From the NCBI RefSeq assembly GCF_032854445.1, contig NC_088305.1:6203606-6267605 (forward strand): 64,000 bases of DNA, read 5' to 3'. The stretch is from Liolophura sinensis. Its lineage: Eukaryota > Mollusca > Polyplacophora > Chitonida > Chitonidae. The notes below the pieces were generated by a model. The model did no database searches. It was not told the origin of the DNA and saw nothing but the letters and a program-made list of their open reading frames with translations. The translations under genes were made by a program, and so were the position numbers. Below, piece by piece: positions 39,950-52,183 of this stretch. Within the stretch, counting starts at the first letter, position 1, and each line of letters starts with the position of its first letter.

Positions 39950-42335
39950 ACAAGTAGATGTAGGTCTAAACATGACTGAGAAGTGCATATAATGTGACTG
40001 ACATGTAGGTGTAGATCTAAATGTTACTGACAAGCACATGTAGGGCTGAATGTTACTGACAGGCACACGTAGGGCTGAATGTTACTGACCACCTTATGTA
40101 GCTCTAATTGTGACTTACATGTACATTCATATGTAAAACCCACGACCATCCGCAGGTTGCTGGCAGACCCATAAATCTAAAAATGACTGACAAGTACATG
40201 TAGGGCTAAATGTTACTGACAAGCACATGTAGGGCTGAATGTTACTGACAAACACATGTAGGGCTGAATATTACTGACAAACACATGTAGGGCTGAATAT
40301 TACTGACAAGCACACGTAGGGCTGAATGTTACTGACAAGTACACGTAGGGTTGAATGTTACTGACAGGCACACGTAGGGCTGAATGTTACTGACAAGCAC
40401 ATGTAGGGCTGAATGTTACTGACAAGCACATGTAGGGCTGAATGTTACTGACAAACACATGTAGGGCTGAATATTACTGACAAGTACACGTAGGGTTGAA
40501 TGTTACAGACAAGCACATGTAGGGCTGAATGTTACTGACAAGCACACGTAGGGCTGAATGTTACTGACAAGTACATGTAGGGTTGAATGTTACTGACAAG
40601 CACATGTAGGGCTGAATGTTACTGACAAGGACACGTAGGGCTGAATGTTACTGACAAGTACACATAGGGCTGAATGTTACTGACAAGCACACGTAGGGCT
40701 GAATGTTACCGACAAGCACATGCAGGGCTGAATGTTACTGACAGGTACACGTAGGGCTGAATGTTACTGACAAGTACATGTAGGGTTGAATGTTACCGAC
40801 AAGTACACGTAGGGTTGAATGTTACCGACAAGCACACGTAGGGCTAAATGTTACCGACAAGCACATGTAGGGCTGAAAGTTACTGACAAGCACATGTAGG
40901 GCTGAATGTTACTGACCACCTTATGTAGCTCTAATTGTGACTTACATGTACATTCATATGTAAAACCCACGACCATCCGCAGGTTGCTGGCAGACCCATA
41001 AATCTAAAAATGACTGACAAGTACATGTAGGGCTAAATGTTACTGACAAGCACATGTAGGGCTGAATGTTACCGACAAGCACATGTAGGGCTGAATGTTA
41101 CTGGCAAGCACATGTAGGGCTGAATGTTACTGACAAGTACACGTAGGGCTGAATGTTACTGACAAGCACACGTAGGGCTGAATGTTACTGACAAGCACAT
41201 GTAGGGCTGAATGTTACTGACAGGCACACGTAGGGCTGAATGTTACTGACAAGTACACGTAGGGCTGAATGTTACTGACAAGCACACGTAGGGCTGAATG
41301 TTACTGACAAGCACACGTAGGGCTGAATGTTACCGACAAGCACACGTAGGGCTGAATGTTACTGACAAGCACATGTAGGGCTGAATGTTACTGACAAGCA
41401 CATGTAGGGCTGAATGTTACTGACAAGTACATGTAGGGCTGAATGTTACTGACAAACACAAGTAGGGCTGAATGTTACAGACAAGTACACGTAGGGCTGA
41501 ATGTTACCGACAAGCACATGTAGGGCTGAATGTTACTGACAAGCACACGTAGGGCTGAATGTTACTGACAAGCACACGTAGGGCTGAATGTTACTGACAA
41601 GCACACGTAGGGCTGAATGTTACTGACAAGCACATGTAGGGCTGAATGTTACTGACAAGCACACGTAGGGCTGAATGTTACTGACAAGCACACGTAGGGC
41701 TGAATGTTACTGACAAGTACATGTAGGGTTGAATGTTACTGACAAGCACACGTAGGGCTGAATGTTACTGACAAGCACACGTAGGGCTGAATGTTACTGA
41801 CAAGCACACGTAGGGCTGAATGTTACTGACAAGCACACGTAGGGCTGAATGTTACTGACAAGCACATGTAGGGCTGAATGTTACTGATAGGCACACGTAG
41901 GGCTGAATGTTACTGACAAGCACATGTAGGGCTGAATGTTACTGACAAGTACACGTAGGGCTGAATGTTACTGACAAGCACACGTAGGGCTGAATGTTAC
42001 CGACAAGCACATGTAGGGCTGAATGTTACTGACAAGCACACGTAGGGCTGAATGTTACTGACAAGTACATGTAGGGTTGAATGTTACTGACAAGTTCACG
42101 TAGGGTTGAATGTTACCAACAAGCACATGTAGGGCTAAATGTTACCGACAAGCAGATGTAGGGCTGAATGTTACTGACAAGCACATGTAGGGCTGAATGT
42201 TACTGACCACCTTATGTAGCTCTAATTATGACTTACATGTACATTCATATGTAAAACCCACGACCATCCGCAGGTTGCTGGCAGACCCATAAATCTAAAA
42301 ATGACTGACAAGTACATGTAGGGCTAAATGTGATA
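39950..42335. repeat. 29-bp satellite array with higher-order units
   Basis: About 80 units of 29 bases (gaatgttactgacaagcaca, then tgtagggct). Three times (about 40,088, 40,912 and 42,208) the array is broken by the same segment of about 100 bp, beginning accaccttatgtagctctaa and containing cccacgaccatccgcaggtt, part of a family-A SINE in reverse. Confidence 0.95.
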
Positions 42336-42404
42336 AGTACAACATACATGTTGATTTAAATGTGACTGAGCGCCACATGTAGGACTAATTGTGACTGAGA
42401 AGTG

Positions 42405-42690
42405 CCTTGAAGTCTGGAGATCTGAGATCAAACCCAGGTCAGGCCATACCAAAAAATGTAAAAAATGGAACTTGTTCATGCCTAGCTACATGTACAAGTA
42501 ATGAAACATGATTGGTTGGTCAGTGTCAGTATAATGTGACGTGGTAGGGTGTCTTGTCTAGTGTCTTCAGTGTAATGCTACATTGGCGGCATGGACTGGC
42601 ACAAAAAGGTACCTGTACAGTATATGTACACAAACCTAATGACTCCTCGTCATCATATATAACAATGAAAAATTGTTAAAGTACATGTAT
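42405..42690 (+). mobile_element. SINE family B, diverged
   Basis: Contains ggtcagtgtcagtataatgt, cacaaaaaggtacctgtaca, taatgactcctcgtcatcat and gaaaaattgttaaagtac. Confidence 0.65.
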
Positions 42691-42940
42691 GAGTGTTTTA
42701 TGCTGTACTCGAGAATATTTCACTTATACAATTGTGGCTAGAATTATGGTGGGAGAAACCGGACAGAGCCCGGGAGAAACCCATGACCTAGGATTCTGGA
42801 AGACATTCCCCCGTTACGTTCTGAGAGGAAACCAGCATGAGCTGGACTTGACCTCAAGGAGTTCACAATGGTGGAAGGCTCCTGGGTCATTGCACCATGC
42901 TACACGCCCTTGGCCACGGAGTCCGCCTGTACGATGTAAA
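42690..42940 (-). mobile_element. SINE family A, reverse, full length
   Basis: Tail first (gagaatatttcacttataca), body (cagcatgagctggacttgac), then head in reverse (ggctcctgggtcattgcacc, ccacggagtccgcc). Confidence 0.82.
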
Positions 42941-43400
42941 ACACCAAGTATACAAACATACATACATACAAGTAAATATTAAAGCCTGACTTCCATGTAG
43001 GTTAAAGTCTGACTTCAGTGTACAGGTTTTACATCTAGGTCCATGATGGGATTCAGCACACATGTTCTTCATGAAGCACATAGTCAACATTACTGTTCAA
43101 AACTATTTTATTCAACTTAGTTACCTTGACATGAATGTTAAAAAATACAAGCTTTTGGGGGGAAAATATATATAAGATTATTGAACTTTTTGCACAAAAT
43201 ATTCAGTTTGAGCACTGCAAATCACCAAGAAGAACCTCAATTCAAGATAACAAGTTAAAAAATGAATATTTTGCACATCATAGAGGTCAATCCATACACC
43301 AATCTGCAGACTGTTTTATTTTATTGATGCATGATATAACTGACATTATTTGCTTGATGAACGTTACATGATGCATGCACATTTACTTGTGGCAAGGCAT
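42941..43400. other. Unassigned AT-rich DNA
   Basis: Holds a 78-codon frame on the plus strand (43135-43371) with no recognisable motif. Nothing else seen. Confidence 0.4.
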
Positions 43401-43404
43401 ACAC

Positions 43405-44672
43405 TGGTCTACTCATAGAATGCCACTAGCTCTCTCCTAGCACAGCTCTCTCCTAGCACACAAGCGGTACGCCTCTAGTTCCCACTGGCAGAATACCACT
43501 AGCTCACCACTAGAATCATGTCACTGGCACACTAACACTATGCCATTTGCTCACCACTGGCACACTAGCAGCATGCCACTAGATCATCACTGGCCAAGAG
43601 AAGCATGTCACTTGCTCACCACTGGCAGAATGCCACTAAAGCATAACTGGCTTACTAGCACACCTCCTAGCACACTAGCAGTATGCCACAAGGTCACCAC
43701 TGGCACACTAGCAAAATACCACTTGTTCACCACTGGCACACTAGCAGCATGTCACTAGATCATCGCTGGTTTACTAGCACACTAGGAGCATGCCACTATC
43801 TCACCACTGGCACATTAGCACCATTCCACTTGCTCACCACTGGCTTACTAACAGTATGCCACTAACTCAACTGGCACACATGTACACAGCAGCACGTCAC
43901 TAACTCACCATTTTCACACTAGTACCAATGTACTGGCACACTAATAGTATGCCACTTGCTCACCACTGGCACACTATATGTAGCAGCATGTCACTAGATC
44001 ATGGCTGGTTTACTGGAACATCTCCGTGCACACTAGCAGTCTGCCACTAGCTCACCATTGGCACATTAGCAGTATGCCACTAGCTCATCACTGGCCAAGA
44101 GCAGCATGTCACTAGCTCACCACTTGCTCATCACTGACCAAGAGCAGCATGTCACTAGCTCACCACTTGTTCATCACTGACCAAGAGCAGCATCTCACTA
44201 GCTCACCACCAGATCACTACTGGTACATTAGCAGCATGTAACTAGCTCACCACTGGCACACTAGCAGCATGTCACTAGCTCACCTCTAGCTCACCACTGG
44301 CACATTAGCAGCATGTCACTAGCTCATCACTGGCCAAGAGGAGCATGCCACTAGCTCATCACTGGCCAAGAGCAGCATGTCACTAGCGCATCACTGGCCA
44401 AGAGGAGCATGCCACTAGCTCATCACTGGCCAAGAGCAGTATGCCACTAGCTCATCACTGGCCAAGAGCAGCATGTCACTAGCTCATCACTGTCCCAAGA
44501 GCAGCATACCACTAGCTCACTACTGGCACATTAGCAGCATGTAACTAGCTCACCACTGGCACATTAGCAGCATGTCACTAGTTCACCACTAGCTCATGAC
44601 TGGCCAAGAGCAGCACGTCACTAGCTCATCACTGGTCAAGAGCAGCATGTCACTAGCTCACTACTATTCCTC
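43405..44672. repeat. 32-33 bp minisatellite
   Basis: About 38 degenerate units containing cactagctcatcactggc and agcagcatgt; less regular at the left end. Confidence 0.92.
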
Positions 44673-45235
44673 AACCATCCACCTGCTTGGGCCGTACACA
44701 TACTGCTGTGGTCTGCAGTCATGGTAACCAGCCTAATGGAAAATTTACTTTAGATTTGTACTGTAAATGTGTTGCATAAAGGCTGACTGAATGGATGAAT
44801 GCATGAGTGGTTTTGGCTTGAAATAAATTCATGTATTTCAGCTAGCCATGTTATGGTAAGAATATCATTGATCTACATTACAAACTGTTTAGCTCATTGT
44901 GGTGAACAGAAAGCATAGCTGACTGCCATAAAAATCTCCCTCATGATTACATATCTCTGATGTCCTCATTTTAAAACAATGTGCATTAATTTAAAGCAGA
45001 CATTTGGCACAATTAATACATAATCATTTGCATTTACACTTCACTATGTAGTATTACATTATAAGTACAATACGAGTCCAAATAGTCTCAAGTTTCAAGC
45101 TTCTGAAGTTGAAAAAGCAACCCTTTGAAAATGCCTATTAACAAATTGTATGTACTTTTACATAACAATGCTTCAGAAAAGTCATAGCACTAAAAGATCA
45201 GCTTCATTCTGTGAGTACTTAATCGTATCTAACTC
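44673..45235. other. Unassigned AT-rich DNA
   Basis: No gene, repeat or motif recognised. Confidence 0.4.
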
Positions 45236-45236
45236 T

Positions 45237-45530
45237 GAGATCGGTTGGTCATGTTCCCGGCTTAGCTTCCACATTAACCACTCTGAATGATTACATTCGC
45301 AGGGCCTCCATGGCTCAGTTGGGAAGACATGGGGAGATCTCTGAGATCAGTTGGTCATGTTCCTGGCTTAGCTTCCACATTAACCACTCTGAATGATTAC
45401 ATTCGCAGGGCCTCCATGGCTCAGTTGGGGAGACATGGGGAGATCTCTGAGATCAGTTGGTCATGTTCCCGGCTTAGCTTCCACATTAACCACTCTGAAT
45501 GATTACATTCGCGGGGCCTCCATGGCTCAG
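45237..45530. repeat. 106-bp tandem repeat that includes a SINE head
   Basis: Units start at 45,237, 45,343 and 45,449 (gagatcagttggtcatgttc). Each carries ggcctccatggctcagttgg, the first 20 bases of the SINE that is complete only after the third unit. Confidence 0.9.
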
Positions 45531-45712
45531 TTGGTTAGCGCGCTAGCGCATCGTATTGACCCAGTCCAGCTCTTCCAGCAACCTGCAGATGGTTGTGGGT
45601 TCCCCTGGGCTTTGCCCGGTTTCCACCCCCCACAATGTTGGCAACCATCACATAAGTGAAATATTCTTGAGTACGGCGTAAAACACCAATCAAATAAACA
45701 AATAAAATAAAT
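45508..45712 (+). mobile_element. SINE family A
   Basis: Head (ggcctccatggctcagttgg, ttagcgcgctagcgcatcg), body (cagcaacctgcagatggttg) and tail (gaaatattcttgagtacggc, aaataaac). Confidence 0.85.
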
Positions 45713-46860
45713 CATTACATTCCCTAAATTGGATCTTGGACCTGTCGGTCTGTCCTAAAATTGTCAAAGCTGTATACATGAAAACAGGTTTTTCGTGATC
45801 TTCAATCAATTACAGTGCACCACTTCACCCAAAAGCAAATTGAGTGTACACTGGGCAATCTCTTAATATACTCTTCACCATCAGATTTCTTCAAGTGCGA
45901 CCAAAGTTGCAGGGTGTAAGCCAGGAAAACCTATCCACGCTATTAGTCAATCAGTGTCAGTTCTGTATCCCTTTAAGCTGGGAGATTCAAGAAGGACCCA
46001 GATCTCAAGTCCCGTACTTTACCACACTGCCTGAGCGGTTATATCATTAAAAGGTTAGTAATAAAATTGTAAGTACCAGTACCTTACCATACTTCTGGAA
46101 TAATTACACCAGTAAAAAATTAACTACAAAATATAAATACAATATTTCTTGAACAATTATAGCACTAAAAGGCTAATAAAAAATGCCAGTTCATGTACCT
46201 CGCCTCTTCTTTCCTGGGTAGTTTAAGAAGACAGGGCCTCGCAAGCAGAGGAGGGGTACGGGAATGTAACAGGGTGTTGTATAGGGCTATCTACCAATGA
46301 GCTGCAAAGAATTTCAAATCCCCAGCTGGTTTGTCCAATCACTCTTGAAACCCAGAGATCACTGGTTCAAATCCACAGCTTGTAAGCTCATACTATTTTT
46401 TTTACCAGTTACAACACTACAGTACTAGTGATAAGTGCCAGCACTTAACCATACCTTTTAAACAGTTACAACTTTAGTTACAAATGCCAGAAGCTTATAC
46501 TTTATAACATCTGACAGCAAAAGTGCTAAACTAACAACACAGTATTGCATAATTCCTTACTGCATCACTAAACAGTACAAACACACATATATATATAGAC
46601 CTGAAAGCGAGAAAATAGAGCATTTTCACCTTCTAGTTAAAACTACATGTAAACTGAGAAATGTTGGTTTTGATAGAAGGTTTAACCTTCAGGCAAATTT
46701 TTTGACGGCCATGTGAAAAATTGATTTTTGGCAATTTTTGTTATACATCTGCCCACTTTAATGCAAGATTCACTCCAAAGTATACAGTTCATTGTCAAAT
46801 TCCACAAAACCATTTCTGACTAAAAGGCAAAATCAAAAACCTTGTCAAAATGCTTTAGTC
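45713..46860. other. Unassigned DNA
   Basis: A-rich, no exon recognised. The frame at 45844-46050 has no family motif. Confidence 0.4.
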
Positions 46861-47600
46861 AGTACAGGTAAGTGGCTAACACCTTTCTGAACTACATGTA
46901 CCAAGCCCAGAACTAAGTTGTGTCACTCACTGGCTAACACACTTCTGAACTACCAGACCCAGAAGTTGAGAACTAAGTTCAGTCAGTACGTGTAAGTGGC
47001 TGACACCATTGGCTAACACCCTTCTGAACTACCAGAACCAGAAGTTCAGAACTATGTTCAGTCAGTTAGTGGCTAAAACCATTTTTATTGAACTACTAGG
47101 CCCATAACTAGGACAGCTTTGTGAGTCATTGGCTCACACCCTTCTGAACTACATGGCACAGAACTTTTGTCAGTTTGCAACTAACACCCTTTTGAACTAA
47201 GATAGTTTTTTCAGTAAGCGGCTCACATACTTCGGAGCAACTGGGTCCAAATCTAGGACAGTTTTGTCAGTTGGTGACTAATTACTAACTTTTCAACTAC
47301 TGAGTCAAGAACAAAGTCTTGTCAGTGGTAAACACCAATCTGAACTTCTAGGTCCAGGCCTACATGTATGACAGCTTTGTCAGTCACTGGCTAACACCCT
47401 TCTGAACTACCAGATCCAGAACTAAGTTGTCAGTGAGTGGATGACACCTTTTTAAACTACATGTACCAGGCTCGAAACTAGGACAGTTTTGTCAGTCACT
47501 GGCTAACATCATTTTTGAATGACTACACCCAGAAACTAGGACAGTTTTGTCAGTCAGTGGCTAACACCCTTTTAAACTATCTCATCCAGAAGCATGTTTT
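46860..47600. repeat. Degenerate 60-80 bp repeat
   Basis: Loose tandem copies built around cagtcactggctaacaccct, tctgaactac and ggacagttttgtcag, ending just before the Kelch stop codon. It may form the Kelch 3' UTR. Confidence 0.75.
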
Positions 47601-47626
47601 GTCCGTCAGTAGTTAACACACTTTTG

Positions 47627-49298
47627 TTAGTTACTGCTGATGAAATCACTCTCATTTAGAAACTTGGTGTTAAGAACACAGGCTGTACAGGTCTGTATAT
47701 TAGCATACTGCACTAGTTTTACCTGTCTACTCCAGTCATTAGTTACAAGGTTGTACTTGTAGAGGTCGCGACTTTCCACCATCCTACTGCGTCTTTGCCC
47801 CCGTGCTCCTATGTACTTCACTCCTCCACAGACGTAGATACAATCTCCAATCAGGACGGCTGACATAGCCTTACGATCTTCTGGAAAGTCTGCGCCAATT
47901 TGCCAACGTCGCGATTTGGGGTTGAATATTTCCACAGCGGTGACGTTCTCGGTTTTATTGGCTCCTCCCACAAGATAAATTCTGTCCTTGTATGTGACGG
48001 CCGAGAACTCCGCGCGCAGATGCGCCATCATCGTCTCCACAAAAGTCCAGGAATTGGCAGAAATGCTGTACTGGAATACAGTATTCACATGTTGCTCGTC
48101 TTCCTCTATTCCACCAAACACAAAAATAGAGTCTTGGTATACCGTTGATGCGTGATGGTAAAGGCCGAGTGGCATTGGAGCCAGGGGAAGCCACTGGTCA
48201 CTATCGGCATCGTAACACTCTGCCGTGAACAGGGGCCCTCCACGTGGGTATGTTGTCTTACCACCCATAACGTAAATTCTCCCGCAATGGCTGAGGGCAG
48301 AAAAGGCACATCTCGGCGTGAGCATGTGTGCTCTTCTTATCCAGCATTGGTCCTTTTCAATGTATTGGAAAACGGCGTCTAACGCCGACGCTGTCGGCTC
48401 AAAATGATACTCCTCATAAAGAACTCCGCCGATGAAATAGAGCTTGCTGTCTAAAGATATCACCCTGTGATGGTCAATTTTGTGTTTGAAGTCAAAGCTT
48501 GAATGCTGCTTGATTCCGTAATAGTTGTTGTTTGTACTGGGATCAAAACAGGTCAGAGAGCGCTCCTCGGAATTGTTGGCACCTCCAGCAAAGACCAACA
48601 TGGTCCGTTTTAACATCCCCAACCTTGGCGACATACTCGTGGAAAAAAAACTGTACTTCATATCTCCTTTCTTAGCTGCCTCAGAGTTCAATACCAACCC
48701 TGGATGGGAATTAAAATTTTCTAATTGGCGTACAATTCTACTGTTGTCAGAAAGCAAAGAATTTGTTTTCATGACACTGATAAAATCTGACTGAACAAGA
48801 CCCAGGCGTATATGCTTGAGGAGTTTTTTCAGATGTTGACATCTGTTTTCTTTGTCAAACTCTACCCATTTAATAACAGCAGAATAAACATGTTCTTCTA
48901 ATTCCACTCCAAGGTAATCTTCACTCAAAACTGACTCTAAATCTGTTATATCAAATCCTGTGAAACCTTCTGTGCCTAACACTTCTCTGAAATTTTCCAA
49001 AATAAACTGCCTGGCCGCTTTTCGCAGTTTGTCGCAACTGTAGAAGGAGGCGAAGTTGAAAATTTCCACGGCATTGCTGCTGCAGAGTTGAGACTTCATG
49101 AAATCTGCGCTTAAGTCAACCAGGTGCAGTAACTGCATCATGTTGGCCACGATGAAGATGTTCTGAGCATTATTGCTGTCGATGGCAACAGAGGCTGTGT
49201 ATATGTACTCAATGACCAGTTTCATTGTTGGAGCGTCGACTTCATGAATTTGCACCCTAGCCTCTTCCTGTTCTCTAACATTAGCTGTAAACATGGCC
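47627..49298 (-). CDS. Kelch gene exon 2 (rest of BTB, BACK, six Kelch repeats)
   Basis: One long 1,672-base exon from a TTTCCAG acceptor to the stop. Contains VIEYIYTASVAIDSNNAQNI (BTB), the BACK domain, then Kelch blades. The C-terminus is KFLNESDFISSN. Confidence 0.95.
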
Positions 49299-50100
49299 CT
49301 GGAAACAAAAATATGTGAAAAAACATCAATACTAAGAACAAAATAATAATCATCAAATTTGGTGTACCAGTATCACAACAGATTGACAGAGGCATTACTT
49401 ATGGATAACAACTCCTGGATTTATTGTGTTGGTGACGTTTTGATGCATCCATTTCGTAGGTTCTTGGTGACGTTTCGTAGGTTCTTACATCGTTATCAAA
49501 CCATATGTAAGAACCTACATCGAAACGTCACCAACACAATAAATCCTGGAGTTGTTATCCATAAGTAATGCCTCTGTCAATCTATACCATCCCAATTCCT
49601 AAATGCCTCTGAAAGAAGCCAGTATCACAATATTTGAATGTTCGCCAATACATTGTTCATTTAATTATTTTATTCCTTTTTTGTGAGGTGGTGGTTAAAT
49701 ATTTGCTTTAGTTTGTTCCATGCTCAAGAGTGACAATACTACATGCACAGCATAGGACTTAGAGAGGGACAGTGACCAGTGTTTAAAGATGGGCGGGGAC
49801 GGGGGCCGTGGGGCAGGGGATGGGGGGCGGTGAGGTTTGAAGGAGTAAGGGCTAAAAGCCTGGATGTACTTTCATGCATACTAATTTAGTGCAACGGCTA
49901 TTAGTCATTTGGTTAAAATGATGTTCCAATCCTTAAGTTGTATCACAATTGATGTACCTGAAATATGGACTGCTTGCAGCTAGCACACTTCTGTGACACC
50001 GAAACTCTTCCGTGTCTGCACAAAGGACCACATCTGTCAGGAGTTTGTTTTCATACAGATCCTGAAGACCTCTCAACAGTGTATGGTGCTGTTTATTCAT
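47627..50100 (-). CDS. BTB-BACK-Kelch protein (KLHL-type), complete, 604 aa
   Basis: Probable substrate adaptor of a Cullin-3 ubiquitin ligase; the substrate is unknown. Two exons, 50100-49958 and 49298-47627, join across a GT-AG intron to read SSPYF-R-AMFTANVRE. The BTB domain is about residues 5-110 (LTDVVLCADTEEFRCHRSVL), BACK about 115-220 (IFNFASFYSCDKLRKAARQF) and the Kelch propeller about 255-580, with repeat marks LVFAGG, LYFIGG, IYVMGG, IFVFGG, IYLVGG and IYVCGG, the last five followed by a Trp. The start ATG is chosen because an in-frame TGA lies nine codons upstream and the length fits the family. I do not assign a KLHL number. It is divergent from SNAPC1. Confidence 0.92.
49380..49583. 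mobile_element. Foldback element, 61-bp arms, one mismatch
   Basis: Left arm 49,380-49,440 and right arm 49,523-49,583 are inverted copies differing at one base. The 82-base loop holds a second hairpin (gtaggttcttacat at 49,477 with atgtaagaacctac at 49,505). Lies in the Kelch intron. Confidence 0.9.
49958..50100 (-). CDS. Kelch gene exon 1 (N-terminal BTB)
   Basis: 143 bases encoding MNKQHHTLLRGLQDLYENKL, LTDVVLCADTEEFRCHRSVL and AASSPYF, the first half of the BTB fold. Donor GTACAT. Confidence 0.9.
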
Positions 50101-51994
50101 TCTGACAAAGTTATCACCAGGTTTTCACCCCATTCTTCTACTCATCTTGTAGACTATGAAAATAGATTCATATTCACTTATCATAGCCTGCAAGACAACA
50201 AACAAATCTGTTTACAAATCATACAAATATTTGTTGGAACGAACTTTTTTTTTCTACCTTTAACCTTAAATTGTTTGCTGCCTCCACATGTTTCTCAAGT
50301 CAAAACATATACTTTCTGCTTCAATCTTTTCACATGTTTACAAGGTGCTTATTCAAGTATATTCTGAGAACATTATAGATTGGTAAAATTATACTTTTTG
50401 TGCAGTCCTGAAATTGGTCAATCCAACCAATGTAGATTTGGTCTCTGAAAGCAAATTAAACAGATGCATAAATCTCACTGAAAGTTGCTCTTTCATCTGT
50501 GAAAAGGTTGAGGAATTAAGGTATATATTTAAATCATATTTACAGTTTTACATGTCCTCTACTGAACTGATCTGTAAATTCTTATGACTTTCATCCAGCC
50601 ATCTTATGGCTATATTTTTCCACCGATGACTTTAATTTCAAGAGTCCAAATTTGCTGTATCTATACGACACAGGATTGGACCATTCTGCATATGATGCAA
50701 GACGATAACCAGTGTCTTCATATAGCATCCTGTGCTATGTCATACATCTACTTTACCTTTAAATATAACAATCTTGTTTCATGTACTTGCTTTTCTTGGA
50801 TTTCTGACACTGTAGTGAGGCAGCACTACACATAGCCTGCTACAAGGAGACACCATTATGGCGTTTCATTTGTTGATCTGACCACCCTTTGTGACAGATC
50901 CAGTGGCCCATGTTCCAGAATTCACGCCACCGACTCCACTGACGCTAGACTCAGTAGCGACAGTGGCGTCACTGGTCTCTAGTGGCCAATGGAACGACAC
51001 GTCAGTGGCCACCATCTCCTCCAGTGGCCACCGGGGAGCAAATGGAACAGACCCTCTGGCATCATGATGTGACTTGGAGCAATGGCTAGCCCCAAGTGAT
51101 AACCAGCACCAACACACACGTCTCACCCTGTAGGCAAACTCCGTGACCAGCCAATAGTCAATTAAATAGTTACACTGCAATGTATACGTGTGCTTTTGTT
51201 AGTCTCAAATACTAATTCTGAAAAGCTGATATCCCATTGCCAGCAAACTAAGCTTAAAATCTCCCACTATCCCTCCAATACCACTGTAAGAAATGAGAAC
51301 GGAGGGCTGTGTCTACCTATGTTCTCATTTTCAAGTTTAACACTTTATTGACTTTACATTACTAAGTGCCCAGTTTTCGAATTCATTTTGATTTACACTT
51401 TTTCATTTGGTCAGAGTAATTCACAGTGCAGTGGTACCGGCAATGACAAAATTCAAAGTCTAAGCAGTTGCACAATCACGCATGTTGACTTCAGCTCTCA
51501 CCTTTGTTTACAGACAACATTAAAATCAATTTGACGGTGTTCCTCTTGACATTCTAAAACCCCACGTACATTCTAACATCCATAAAGCTGACTTGAACTG
51601 ACCTTTTTCAGCGTACTGAAAACAAAATGTCCATTTGGATGTTTTAAGATTAACGGGAGAAACTTGGGAATTAAGTAAAAATAAAAACTTCTAAAATAGA
51701 CGAAAATAAAAATAAATGTGGAATAATAATGTCTTTTGGGTTCATGGTTTTTTTTACATATATTTGGAATGAGACTTTAATGTTAGATTTAAAAATATAC
51801 ATTTAGTTTTCGTGATCTATTTGTACAGTGTCCTTCGATTTACGCTGTGCGTTTTTTGCCGCGGTTTTGAAATTTTATACAATCGCTCGCAAAAAAAAAA
51901 CATTCCAATGCTTCGACTCTAAACGAGTAGCACTGGGCAGCCGCCATGAGCAGAACGAGTACTGTTGCTCTAAACTGCAAACTGTGGCAACAGT
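50101..51994. promoter_or_regulatory. Divergent region between Kelch and SNAPC1
   Basis: 1.9 kb separating two genes read in opposite directions. It should hold both promoters and any 5' UTR exons. A GC-richer patch with repeated cagtggc motifs lies at 50,880-51,060, and a family-B-like SINE piece (gcagcactac, gctacaaggagacacc) at about 50,815-50,865. No TATA box or start could be fixed. Confidence 0.35.
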
Positions 51995-52183
51995 ATGTCT
52001 CAAAGTTCCCCTATATTTCCCACGCAATCTCTTGCGGCAGGATTTAAAACTGACTTGGACAAAGTGGTAAAAAAGTTTTCCGCAACAGACTGTGTTCGGT
52101 ACGAGGTGTTCGCAGAGATATGGCGGGAGATGAAACTGAACTTCTTGTGTGCAGGGCGACAGACCGAAAGAGAGGCCCGCGAA
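51995..52183 (+). CDS. SNAPC1: SNAPC1 exon 1
   Basis: 63 codons, MSQSSPIFPTQSLAAGFKTD to ARE, then donor GTAAGT. A poly-C tract follows 17 bases into the intron. Confidence 0.92.

Larger units (their letters stand above)
35542..47626. other. 12 kb gene-free stretch between ANKZF1 copy 2 and the Kelch gene
   Basis: I see no coding exon here. It holds copy 2 flank, SINEs, microsatellites and at least five minisatellite arrays, listed separately. Confidence 0.6.

Noticed and set aside
39950-42335. Regular short repeats that might suggest a CRISPR-like array
   Set aside because: Units abut with no unique spacers, and this is animal nuclear DNA; it is a satellite.
43135-43371. 78-codon plus-strand frame
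   Set aside because: No motif and AT-rich; a frame of this size is expected by chance.
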